From Christensenellaceae bacterium (lineage in GTDB: Bacteria; Bacillota; Clostridia; Christensenellales; DTU072), in the NCBI GenBank assembly GCA_031260775.1, contig JAISKW010000074.1, forward strand, positions 1 to 5,348: a stretch of DNA of 5,348 nt, in the 5' to 3' direction. Every line of letters starts with the position of its first letter. Within the stretch, counting starts at the first letter, position 1. The position numbers were made by a program, and so were the translations under genes. This document shows, one piece after another, positions 1 through 5,348 of this stretch. The notes under the pieces were generated by a model. It searched no databases, was not told the origin of the DNA, and saw only the letters and a list, made by a program, of their open reading frames with translations.

Positions 1-145
1 AGCGGTGCGCAACGGCATAAAAAAGGTGTACGTTCCGGAAGGGAACAAGAAAAATCTCGATGAAATTCCCGATTGTATAAAGAAAAAGTTAGAGTTCGTG
101 TTCGTTTCGAACGCCGTAACGGTACTGAAATCCGCAGTTGTTTAA
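1..145 (+). CDS. lon: Lon ATP-dependent protease, C-terminal end (partial, 5' end outside window)
   Basis: Reading from base 2, 47 codons run to a TAA at 143-145. The peptide (AVRNGIKKVYVPEGNKKN, then LDEIPDCIKKKLEFVFV) matches the end of the Lon proteolytic domain, where E. coli Lon has AHRGGIKTVLIP followed by DLEEIPDNV. Lon is a cytosolic homohexameric AAA+ serine protease that degrades misfolded and regulatory proteins using a Ser-Lys dyad. The catalytic lysine of the family lies only a few residues before this fragment, so neither catalytic residue can be checked here. The end is compact, stopping soon after the last helix (VLKSAVV) without the extra tail of the E. coli protein. The gene converges on the phosphatase gene from the other strand. 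Identity rests on a short but characteristic segment; the IPE/IPD-helix-FV arrangement is hard to explain otherwise. Confidence 0.85.
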   Translation, partial: AVRNGIKKVYVPEGNKKNLDEIPDCIKKKLEFVFVSNAVTVLKSAVV

Positions 146-197
146 CTATTCGGAGCGGTGTGGACAATCTGCGTGTAATTTTGTCGCCCTGCGCGGA

Positions 198-252
198 GTA
201 CTAATTATTGCTTTTGAACATAATAAATTAGAATCATTTTGTTGGTTAGTAC
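198..252. repeat. Imperfect inverted repeat in the convergent intergenic region
   Basis: GTACTAA at 198-204 is the exact reverse complement of TTAGTAC at 246-252. In RNA the stem could extend inward by two G-U pairs and one A-U pair (to 207 and 243), with a loop of about 35 bases. The left arm can also pair with a nearer segment: TAATT 202-206 with AATTA 226-230, and ATT 207-209 with AAT 222-224, with one bulged base, so the two folds exclude each other. It lies between the 3' ends of lon and the phosphatase gene. It could be part of the lon 3' UTR structure, a protein-binding site, or chance in AT-rich DNA; no known element is recognised. Confidence 0.35.
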
Positions 253-278
253 CCGAAACGTGCCACGCGGAAACAATT

Positions 279-323
279 AAAAACCACCTTTACAAAGCTA
301 TTTTATCACGTTAGGTTGTTTTT
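279..323. terminator. Candidate bidirectional terminator between convergent genes
   Basis: AAAAACCACCT (279-289) can pair with AGGTTGTTTTT (313-323), giving an 11-base stem with one mismatch (285 against 317) and a 23-base loop. The outer five pairs are A-T, so the tracts give a T-run after the G/C part of the stem on both strands (319-324 for lon, complement of 279-283 for the minus-strand operon). The placement, 134 bases after lon and 30 bases after the phosphatase gene, fits a shared terminator. The G/C core is short and the loop long, so this is a weak candidate. The rest of 146-352 shows no gene. Confidence 0.35.
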
Positions 324-352
324 TCGAAGCGTTCCATCTTCCCGAATTCAAA

Positions 353-874
353 CTACTCGTAATTATCCGCTAAAAACTCGTTGCAACCGCGGACTATTTC
401 GTCAAAGGTACGCTTAAAATCGCCCGTATACCACGGGTCAACGATATCTTTAATAGGAAGCATTAAGCGGATTTTATTTTCGGGGTCGGAGGGGAAAATG
501 TACTTCATATAATACATATTTTGCCTGTCCATAAGGATGAATTTATCCCAATCGGTATACTCTTTCGGAGAAATTTTACGCGCGGTGTGGGGGATAACCT
601 CCACGCCGTTTTTTGTTAGAATTTCAACCGTACGGTTGTCAACGGAGCAACCTACCGCCTCGTCGGTGACGCCTGCCGAATTAATTACAAAATTCTCCGC
701 CCAGCCGCGCTCGCGGACAATGTGCGTAAGTATGCTTTGCGCCATAGGCGAGCGACAAATGTTGCCGTGGCAAACAAACAGTATTCTGCTCGGCGTCGCA
801 AGCGGATACGGCGTGAGGGGTTTTGATTGCGTATCGTTACCGGCTATACCGCCTTTTTGTTCTCTGTATCCCAT
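353..874 (-). CDS. Low-molecular-weight protein-tyrosine phosphatase
   Basis: The 173-residue product has the signature P-loop VCHGNICRSP at residues 34-43, with nucleophile Cys35 and phosphate-binding Arg41, and the general-acid loop DPWYTGDF with Asp146. These define the LMW-PTP family, which forms a cysteinyl-phosphate intermediate and hydrolyses phosphotyrosine in the cytosol. The residue before the second P-loop Cys is Ile39; YwlE-type arginine phosphatases carry Thr there, so tyrosine specificity is more likely (inference). Family members are usually about 145-160 residues and start a few residues before the P-loop strand. Here residues 1-29 are an extra segment containing KPLTPYPLATPS. 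The ATG is nevertheless the only standard start: an in-frame TGA lies at 881-883 and no ATG, GTG or TTG occurs between residue 1 and the P-loop. The start follows the galE stop by one base with no Shine-Dalgarno sequence, suggesting coupled translation. Last gene of the operon. Physiological substrate unknown; a link to polysaccharide tyrosine kinases is only suggested by galE. Confidence 0.9.
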   Translation of the reverse strand: MGYREQKGGIAGNDTQSKPLTPYPLATPSRILFVCHGNICRSPMAQSILTHIVRERGWAENFVINSAGVTDEAVGCSVDNRTVEILTKNGVEVIPHTARKISPKEYTDWDKFILMDRQNMYYMKYIFPSDPENKIRLMLPIKDIVDPWYTGDFKRTFDEIVRGCNEFLADNYE

Positions 875-875
875 A

Positions 876-1880
876 TTATTTCAAATTCGATTGGAAGTGC
901 CAAAGGTCACGGCACATATCATCCAAATTACGTGTTGCGCTCCATTTAAGCTTTGCCTTTGCAAGCGCGGACGAGGCATAACATGAAGCAATGTCACCGC
1001 TACGGCGCGGCGCGATTTTGTACCCGATTTTGCGCCCCGATGCCTTTTCGAAGGCGGTGAGCATATCCAAAACCGAATATCCTACCCCCGTGCCCAAATT
1101 TACCGCATCGCAACCGAACTCTTCGATGTGCTTAAGCGCGGCAAGGTGACCGTCTGCGAGGTCCATTATGTGAATGTAATCGCGAACGCCGGTTCCGTCG
1201 GGGGTGTTGTAATCGTTACCGAAAACGTTTACGCAAGGGAGTTCTCCCCAGGCAACCTTTGCTACAAACGGCATAAGATTGTTGGGTATTCCCTTAGGGT
1301 TTTCGCCTATTAAGCCCGACGGGTGCGCGCCTACGGGGTTAAAATAGCGGAGTAATACGATTTTCCACGACGGGTCGGACTTATACAAGTCGCGGAAAAT
1401 GTCCTCAATCATTAGTTTAGTCGCGCCGTACGGATTGGTGGTGGACAAGGGCAAGTCCTCGGTAATCGGCAGCTTTTCGGGCGCGCCGTAAACGGTTGCG
1501 GATGAGCTGAAAACGATGCGTTTAACGCCGGCTTCGCCTAAAACCTCGGCGAGTGTCAGCGCGCTGTCGATGTTGTTGCGGTAGTATTTTAGGGGAATTG
1601 CACAGCTTTCGCCGACCGCCTTAAGTCCCGCAAAGTGAATCGCTGCATAAATATCGTTTTCAGCGACGACTTTTTGCATAAAAGCCTTGTCGCAACAATC
1701 ACCCTCGTAGAATTTAATTTTTTTGCCGGTAATTTTTTCGGTATTTTTTACCGCCTGAATATCGCTGTTTGAAAAATTGTCAACGGCAACAACGTCATAT
1801 CCGCCCGCTTGGAGAGATACTATTGTGTGAGTGGCAATGTAGCCCGCTCCGCCGGTAACTAATATAGTTTTCATCCACAT
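876..1880 (-). CDS. galE: UDP-glucose 4-epimerase, probably also acting on UDP-GlcNAc
   Basis: This 334-residue protein is a full-length extended short-chain dehydrogenase that interconverts UDP-glucose and UDP-galactose with bound NAD+. An N-terminal Rossmann fold begins TGGAGYIATH (residues 9-18), where the third glycine of GxxGxxG is Ala16. Asp34 ends the second strand and should bind the NAD ribose. SSSATVYG (125-132, Ser127) and YGATK (Tyr151, Lys155) are the catalytic set. RYFNPVGAHPSG (178-189) and DGTGVRDYIHIMDLADGH (228-245) are typical GalE segments. Aligning GDIASCYA (295-302) with E. coli GDLPAYWA places Cys300 at the E. coli Tyr299 gatekeeper; a small residue there is known to admit N-acetylated sugars, so UDP-GlcNAc/UDP-GalNAc epimerisation is likely. 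Both ATG 1880 and ATG 1874 (Met3) are possible starts; the second fits the usual family N-terminus better. Neither has a Shine-Dalgarno sequence, and a TATAAT lies directly upstream. Follows glyQ by 38 bases. Confidence 0.95.
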   Translation of the reverse strand: MWMKTILVTGGAGYIATHTIVSLQAGGYDVVAVDNFSNSDIQAVKNTEKITGKKIKFYEGDCCDKAFMQKVVAENDIYAAIHFAGLKAVGESCAIPLKYYRNNIDSALTLAEVLGEAGVKRIVFSSSATVYGAPEKLPITEDLPLSTTNPYGATKLMIEDIFRDLYKSDPSWKIVLLRYFNPVGAHPSGLIGENPKGIPNNLMPFVAKVAWGELPCVNVFGNDYNTPDGTGVRDYIHIMDLADGHLAALKHIEEFGCDAVNLGTGVGYSVLDMLTAFEKASGRKIGYKIAPRRSGDIASCYASSALAKAKLKWSATRNLDDMCRDLWHFQSNLK

Positions 1881-1881
1881 T

Positions 1882-1910
1882 ATTATACTTTTGAAAGCGT
1901 ATTTTGATAA
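1882..1910 (-). promoter_or_regulatory. Candidate sigma-70-type promoter overlapping the galE start
   Basis: On the minus strand TTATCA (1910-1905, four of six matches to TTGACA) is followed after exactly 17 bases by a perfect TATAAT (1887-1882). Transcription would be expected to begin about seven bases further on, near 1873-1876, which is at or inside the first three codons of galE and next to the second ATG (1874-1872). It could allow galE and the phosphatase gene to be expressed apart from topA-glyQ, possibly as a leaderless message. The region is AT-rich, so a chance match is possible. Confidence 0.4.
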
Positions 1911-1918
1911 ATTAGCGT

Positions 1919-2767
1919 TTATTCGGCTAAATAAAGCTCGGCGGCGCGTTTTGCAAGGTTACGGATACGTGTAATGTAATATGCTCTTTCCGTTACGCTT
2001 ATCGCGCCTTTTGCGTCCAAAACGTTAAAGGTATGCGAACACTTAAGAACGAAATCATAAGCCGGCAAACGGAGTTTAAGCTCTAAAAGTCTAAGAGCTT
2101 CTTCCTCATACTCCTTGAAATTTCGGAGCAGTAGCTCGACATTTGCGTCCTCAAAGCTGTATTTAGAGTGCTGAAACTCGGCTTTTTTGAATATCTCGCC
2201 GTATTTTACTTTGTCGTTCCATTTGAGGTCGTAAACGTTTTCGCAGTTTTGAAGATACATCGAAATGCGTTCGAGTCCGTAGGTCATTTCGACCGTAACG
2301 GGGCTGCATTTGTATGTGCCCATTTGTTGAAAAAAGGTGTATTGCGATATTTCCATACCGTCAAGCCAAACCTCCCAGCCGCGACCGAACGCGCCTAAAG
2401 TGGGGCTTTCCCAGTTATCCTCAACGAAACGTATGTCGTGCTGTTCCTTATTAAAGCCGATATATTCAAGGCTTTTGATGTAGGTATCCACGATATCGTC
2501 GGGCGAGGGTTTGATAATAACCTGATATTGGTGGTGCTGATAGAGTCGGTTGGGGTTATCGCCGTAACGCCCGTCTTTGGGGCGGCGCGAGGGCTCAACA
2601 TAAGCCCAAGCGGCGGGTTTTGCGCCTAAGGAATTGAAAAACGTGAGCGGGTTCATCGTACCCGCGCCCGTTTCGACGTCGTAGGAATTGCCTATTGCAC
2701 AGCCGTTTTTTGACCAAAATTCGTGCAAACGAAGTATTAAATCTTGTAGGGTTTTTGCCGCTTCCAT
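1919..2767 (-). CDS. glyQ: Glycyl-tRNA synthetase alpha subunit (class II)
   Basis: The 282-residue product matches GlyQ across its whole length; other members are about 285-305. GlyQ carries the catalytic class II core of the alpha2beta2 glycyl-tRNA synthetase, activating glycine with ATP in the cytosol, while the beta subunit (GlyS) mainly binds tRNA. Visible hallmarks are GAGTMNP (34-40), the motif 2 region AYVEPSRRPKDGRYG (55-69) with Arg61 and Arg62, NRLYQHHQYQVIIKPSP (73-89), DIRFVEDNWESPTLGA (111-126), GWEVWLDGMEISQYTFFQQ (130-148), and motif 3 YGLERISMYLQ (163-173). The C-terminal helix bundle includes LPAYDFVLKCSHTFNVLDA (234-252) and AISVTERAYYITRIR (255-269). Two usual positions differ: the QP normally before YD(V/M)E is NS (27-28), and the W of GAWG is Phe127. 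The ATG start lies 16 bases after the topA stop and has no Shine-Dalgarno sequence. Unusually, glyS is on neither side; galE follows instead. Confidence 0.96.
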   Translation of the reverse strand: MEAAKTLQDLILRLHEFWSKNGCAIGNSYDVETGAGTMNPLTFFNSLGAKPAAWAYVEPSRRPKDGRYGDNPNRLYQHHQYQVIIKPSPDDIVDTYIKSLEYIGFNKEQHDIRFVEDNWESPTLGAFGRGWEVWLDGMEISQYTFFQQMGTYKCSPVTVEMTYGLERISMYLQNCENVYDLKWNDKVKYGEIFKKAEFQHSKYSFEDANVELLLRNFKEYEEEALRLLELKLRLPAYDFVLKCSHTFNVLDAKGAISVTERAYYITRIRNLAKRAAELYLAE

Positions 2768-2783
2768 TTCAGTTTAGATAAAA

Positions 2784-4901
2784 TTAATTAGCATCGTTTT
2801 CGGTAGCCTCGATTGCAACCAAAATAACGTTTTTACATTTAGCGTTTGTGCAAATATAACGGGTTTCGTCGTTCTTTTTTGCAACGCTCATCGGGCTTTG
2901 ACACTCGGGGCAAAGCTGAGGGGCGGGAGGATTCCACGACATAAAATTGCACGCGGGGTAGTTCGAACAGCCGTAGAAAGTTTTGCCGGTTTTTGTACGT
3001 TTACGAATGATATCGTGACCGCAAAGAGGGCAAACGCCGGCTTTGTCTTCGGGTGCGGGTTTGGTATTTTTGCACGTAGGGTAGTTGGGGCAAGCCAAGA
3101 ATTTGCCAAAGCGACCCTCTCTTAAAATCATATTCGCGCCGCATTTCTCGCAAATTACGTCGGTCTTTACCGGTTCCGTCGTCGGCATTTTATCCTCGCC
3201 GTATGCGGCTTTAAGCTCCGCTTCGAAAGGAGGGTAGAACTCGCCGATAATCTTTTTCCACGAAACGCCGTCCTCTATAGTGTCTAATTTTTCCTCCATA
3301 CCGGCGGTAAATTTCGCATCAACAATGTCGGTAAAGCATTTTTCCATAAAAACGGTGACCTGCTCGCCTAAGGCGGTGGCTTTCATAAGCTTTTGCTCCT
3401 TGACGACATAGTTGCGCTTTTGAATGGTGGTGATTATTGTTGCATAAGTGGACGGACGACCGATGCCCGATTCCTCCATCGCTTTAACAAGCGAACTGTC
3501 GGTGAACCGTGCCGGGGGCTTGGTGAACTTTTGCTCGGGCTTTAATTCGGCTAAATTAAGAGGCTCGCCCTCGGTGACGTTGGGGAGTAAACCTTCGATT
3601 TCCTCCTCGGACTTTTCGGCGGCGGCATCCTCGTAAACCACGGTGTAGCCCTTAAAGGTGCAGGTTCTGCCGGTTGCCTTAAAACCGAAATTTTCGGCGG
3701 CATTTGCGGTCGCTTGAATGCGGATTGAAAGGGTATCAAACTCGGCTTCGGTCATTTGACTCGCGAGGAAGCGTTCGTAAATTAATTTATATAAGCGGTA
3801 TTGGTATTTAGAGAGGGTGTTTTTGACGCTGTCGGGCGTACGGTCGAGCGAAATGGGACGGATAGCCTCGTGCGCGTCCTGCGTATTTTGCGCCTTGGTG
3901 GCGTAAAAATTGGGCTTTGCGGGCATATAATCGTCGCCGTAAGTCGCCTTGATGTAGTCCAAAGCGGTTTGTTGCATTTCGGCAGAGATACGAACGCTGT
4001 CGGTTCTGATATAGGTGACGAATGCGACGTGCCCTTCGTTAGGAGTATCGATACCTTCGTACAGCTCCTGCGCGATTTTCATAATATCCGGCGCGGAGAT
4101 GCCTAACTTTTGGCAACCGTCTTGCTGAAGCGTGGAGGTGGTAAACGGCGGTTGCGGACGGCTTTTGGATTTCCCGCGCTTTACTGTGTCAACCGAATAT
4201 ACGGCGGTTTTGCATTTTGCAAGGACGTCGTCTGCGGTTTCCTTATCATGAACCTCCAGCTTTTTACCGTTTTTGTCGTTCAAAAGCGCGGTGATTTTTG
4301 CGTTTTTGTCGGTCGGCTTTACCGTAACCGCTTTGATGTTCCAATATTCCGAGGGGATAAACGCGCGGATTTCTCTTTCTCTGTCAACTACGATTTTTAA
4401 CGCCGCCGACTGTACCCTGCCGCCCGACAAATTGGATTTAATTTTCCGCGATAAAACCGGACTTATTTTGTAACCTACAAGTCTGTCCAAAACGCGGCGC
4501 GCTTGCTGTGCGTCAACAAGGTTGATATTGATTTTGCGCGGATTCGCGATTGCGTTTTTAACCGCCTTAGGGCTGATTTCGTTAAATTCAACCCTTGCAG
4601 CATCCGGGATACTTAAAACGTTCGCTAAGTGCCAAGAAATCGCCTCGCCCTCGCGGTCAGGGTCGGTCGCTAAGAAAACTTCTTCGCTTTTTTTTACGCT
4701 TTGCGTCAAGCGTTTAACCAAGTCCTTCTTTTTGGCGTTGATTACATACTCCGGCTCGAACGCATTGTTTATGTCGATGCCGAGGGTTTTTTCGGGCAAG
4801 TCTGCAACGTGTCCGCCCGATGCCTCAACGATGTAACCCTCGCCTAAGTATTTTTGAATTGTTTTCGCCTTTGCCGGCGACTCTACTATTACTAATTTCA
4901 T
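2784..4901 (-). CDS. topA: DNA topoisomerase I (type IA)
   Basis: This complete 705-residue enzyme relaxes negative supercoils by transient single-strand cleavage through a 5'-phosphotyrosine link and acts on chromosomal DNA. It begins directly with the Toprim domain: VIVESPAKAKTI (4-15, Glu7) and ATDPDREGEA (78-87), giving the metal-binding Asp80, Asp82 and Glu84. The nucleophile is Tyr297 in VTYIRTDSVRIS (295-306). Other family segments are DAQQARRVLDRLVGYK (130-145), SGGRVQSAAL (159-168), DAHEAIRP (342-349) and GIGRPSTYATII (479-490). Three C-terminal zinc ribbons follow, each with four cysteines: 584/587/604/610, 624/627/645/651 and 664/667/684/689. All are intact. The length is normal for a Firmicutes TopA. 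The start is set by the conserved MKLVIVESPAKA and by a GAAGG ribosome site. The neighbours, an rsmB-type gene 65 bases upstream and glyQ 16 bases downstream, differ from the common dprA-topA-trmFO order. Confidence 0.98.
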   Translation of the reverse strand: MKLVIVESPAKAKTIQKYLGEGYIVEASGGHVADLPEKTLGIDINNAFEPEYVINAKKKDLVKRLTQSVKKSEEVFLATDPDREGEAISWHLANVLSIPDAARVEFNEISPKAVKNAIANPRKININLVDAQQARRVLDRLVGYKISPVLSRKIKSNLSGGRVQSAALKIVVDREREIRAFIPSEYWNIKAVTVKPTDKNAKITALLNDKNGKKLEVHDKETADDVLAKCKTAVYSVDTVKRGKSKSRPQPPFTTSTLQQDGCQKLGISAPDIMKIAQELYEGIDTPNEGHVAFVTYIRTDSVRISAEMQQTALDYIKATYGDDYMPAKPNFYATKAQNTQDAHEAIRPISLDRTPDSVKNTLSKYQYRLYKLIYERFLASQMTEAEFDTLSIRIQATANAAENFGFKATGRTCTFKGYTVVYEDAAAEKSEEEIEGLLPNVTEGEPLNLAELKPEQKFTKPPARFTDSSLVKAMEESGIGRPSTYATIITTIQKRNYVVKEQKLMKATALGEQVTVFMEKCFTDIVDAKFTAGMEEKLDTIEDGVSWKKIIGEFYPPFEAELKAAYGEDKMPTTEPVKTDVICEKCGANMILREGRFGKFLACPNYPTCKNTKPAPEDKAGVCPLCGHDIIRKRTKTGKTFYGCSNYPACNFMSWNPPAPQLCPECQSPMSVAKKNDETRYICTNAKCKNVILVAIEATENDAN

Positions 4902-4906
4902 TTGAA

Positions 4907-4911
4907 CCTTC
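4907..4911 (-). promoter_or_regulatory. Ribosome binding site of topA
   Basis: GAAGG on the minus strand lies five bases before the topA ATG (4901-4899). It is the only clear Shine-Dalgarno-like sequence before any of the four complete genes, and it supports this ATG over others. Confidence 0.6.
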
Positions 4912-4966
4912 GGAAACCATCGAATTTTGCGAATGGGAATCCTTTCATATATGTAAAAGGCAGCCG

Positions 4967-5348
4967 TTATTCTGCGGTAGCCTCTTGGGGATTTTCGGGG
5001 ATTATTGTACCTTTGTCGATTTTGATTTTTGCGATAAAGAAGCCGTCAATGCCTTCCGCCTCACCGGGAAAGTATCTTTCGGTGCTTTCAACCTTTGCAA
5101 ATGACGGGAGAACCTCCAGCACGTCTTCGTTTTCTTCTTTAAGTATGGAGCAGGTTGAATATATAACAAAACCGCCGTCAACCGCATATTCTACCGCATT
5201 TTTAAGAATCGCCCTTTGAATTTTAACAAGAGCGGGCAAGTCCTCCTCTTTTTTACGCAGAATCATATCGCGGCGTTTGGAAATTACGCCTAACCCGGAA
5301 CACGGCACATCGGCGATAACGCGGTCGAATTTTTCGGCGAATTCGTGG
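4967..5348 (-). CDS. rsmB: RsmB-type 16S rRNA (cytosine-C5) methyltransferase, C-terminal part (5' end outside window)
   Basis: The frame enters from the right edge at 5347 and runs 126 residues to a TAA at 4967-4969. It is the end of a NOP2/Sun family SAM-dependent RNA m5C methyltransferase. Motif IV is DRVIADVPCSGLGVI (8-22 of the fragment), with the PCS cysteine encoded at 5300-5302. Motif VI is VIYSTCSILKEEN, with the TCS cysteine at 5150-5152, the expected nucleophile that attacks C6 of the target cytosine. The protein closes with GIDGFFIAKIKID, the usual last strand. RsmB methylates C967 of 16S rRNA in E. coli; the DVPCSGLG form and the overall shape fit RsmB better than RsmF or YebU, but the NusB-like N-terminal domain that would settle this is outside the window. 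A GTG at 5306-5308 lies inside motif IV and is not a start. First visible gene of the minus-strand run. Confidence 0.88.
   Translation of the reverse strand, partial: HEFAEKFDRVIADVPCSGLGVISKRRDMILRKKEEDLPALVKIQRAILKNAVEYAVDGGFVIYSTCSILKEENEDVLEVLPSFAKVESTERYFPGEAEGIDGFFIAKIKIDKGTIIPENPQEATAE

Noticed and set aside
163..185. GACAA / TTGTC pairing just after lon as an early terminator
   Set aside because: Only five base pairs with no extended G/C stem and no T-run after it.
537..986. 149-codon open frame on the + strand
   Set aside because: It lies antisense to the phosphatase and the end of galE, both with clear catalytic motifs; its own translation shows no recognisable family.
3060..3130. 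Possible broken or missing zinc ribbon in TopA
   Set aside because: All twelve cysteines of three ribbons are present with normal spacing.
2395..3739. Minus-strand frames inside glyQ and topA (2395-2601, 2888-3109, 3551-3739)
   Set aside because: They are alternate frames inside real genes with no recognisable domains.
3801..4836. Several 66-104-codon open frames on the + strand within topA
   Set aside because: They are antisense to a complete TopA with all motifs intact; their openness follows from the codon use of topA.
4820..5219. Two overlapping + strand frames across the rsmB-topA junction
   Set aside because: They overlap conserved coding sequence on the other strand and show no family features or ribosome site.

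Overview
The window is chromosomal housekeeping sequence from a bacterium that looks like an uncultured member of the Bacillota (Clostridia-like). This rests on protein character: a two-subunit-type glycyl-tRNA synthetase alpha chain, a GalE with the GDIxxCYA pattern common in Firmicutes, and a topoisomerase I ending in three four-cysteine zinc ribbons. Taxonomy is inferred from remembered family patterns, not from a search. There is no phage, transposon, CRISPR or tRNA sequence.

Layout. The left edge (1-145, + strand) is the last 47 residues of the Lon protease. A 207-base convergent intergenic region follows (146-352); it holds an imperfect inverted repeat (198-252) and a weak hairpin with T/A tracts that could end transcription from both sides (279-323). 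Everything from 353 to the right edge is on the minus strand. In transcription order it reads: the C-terminal part of an RsmB-type rRNA m5C methyltransferase (cut by the window edge), topA, glyQ, galE and a low-molecular-weight protein-tyrosine phosphatase. The gaps are 65, 16, 38 and 1 bases, which suggests one operon with a possible internal promoter just before galE.

Function. The upstream three genes serve the information machinery: 16S rRNA methylation, relaxation of negative supercoils and glycine tRNA charging. The last two serve envelope sugar metabolism and its probable regulation: GalE supplies UDP-galactose and probably UDP-GalNAc, and LMW-PTPs often sit with polysaccharide genes and act on tyrosine phosphoproteins. 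No single pathway links all five.

I found no clearly new system. The points most worth checking are a glyQ with no glyS beside it, a near-consensus promoter whose predicted start of transcription falls on the galE start codon (a possible leaderless message), a non-homologous proline-containing N-terminal extension on the phosphatase, and the near absence of Shine-Dalgarno sequences.
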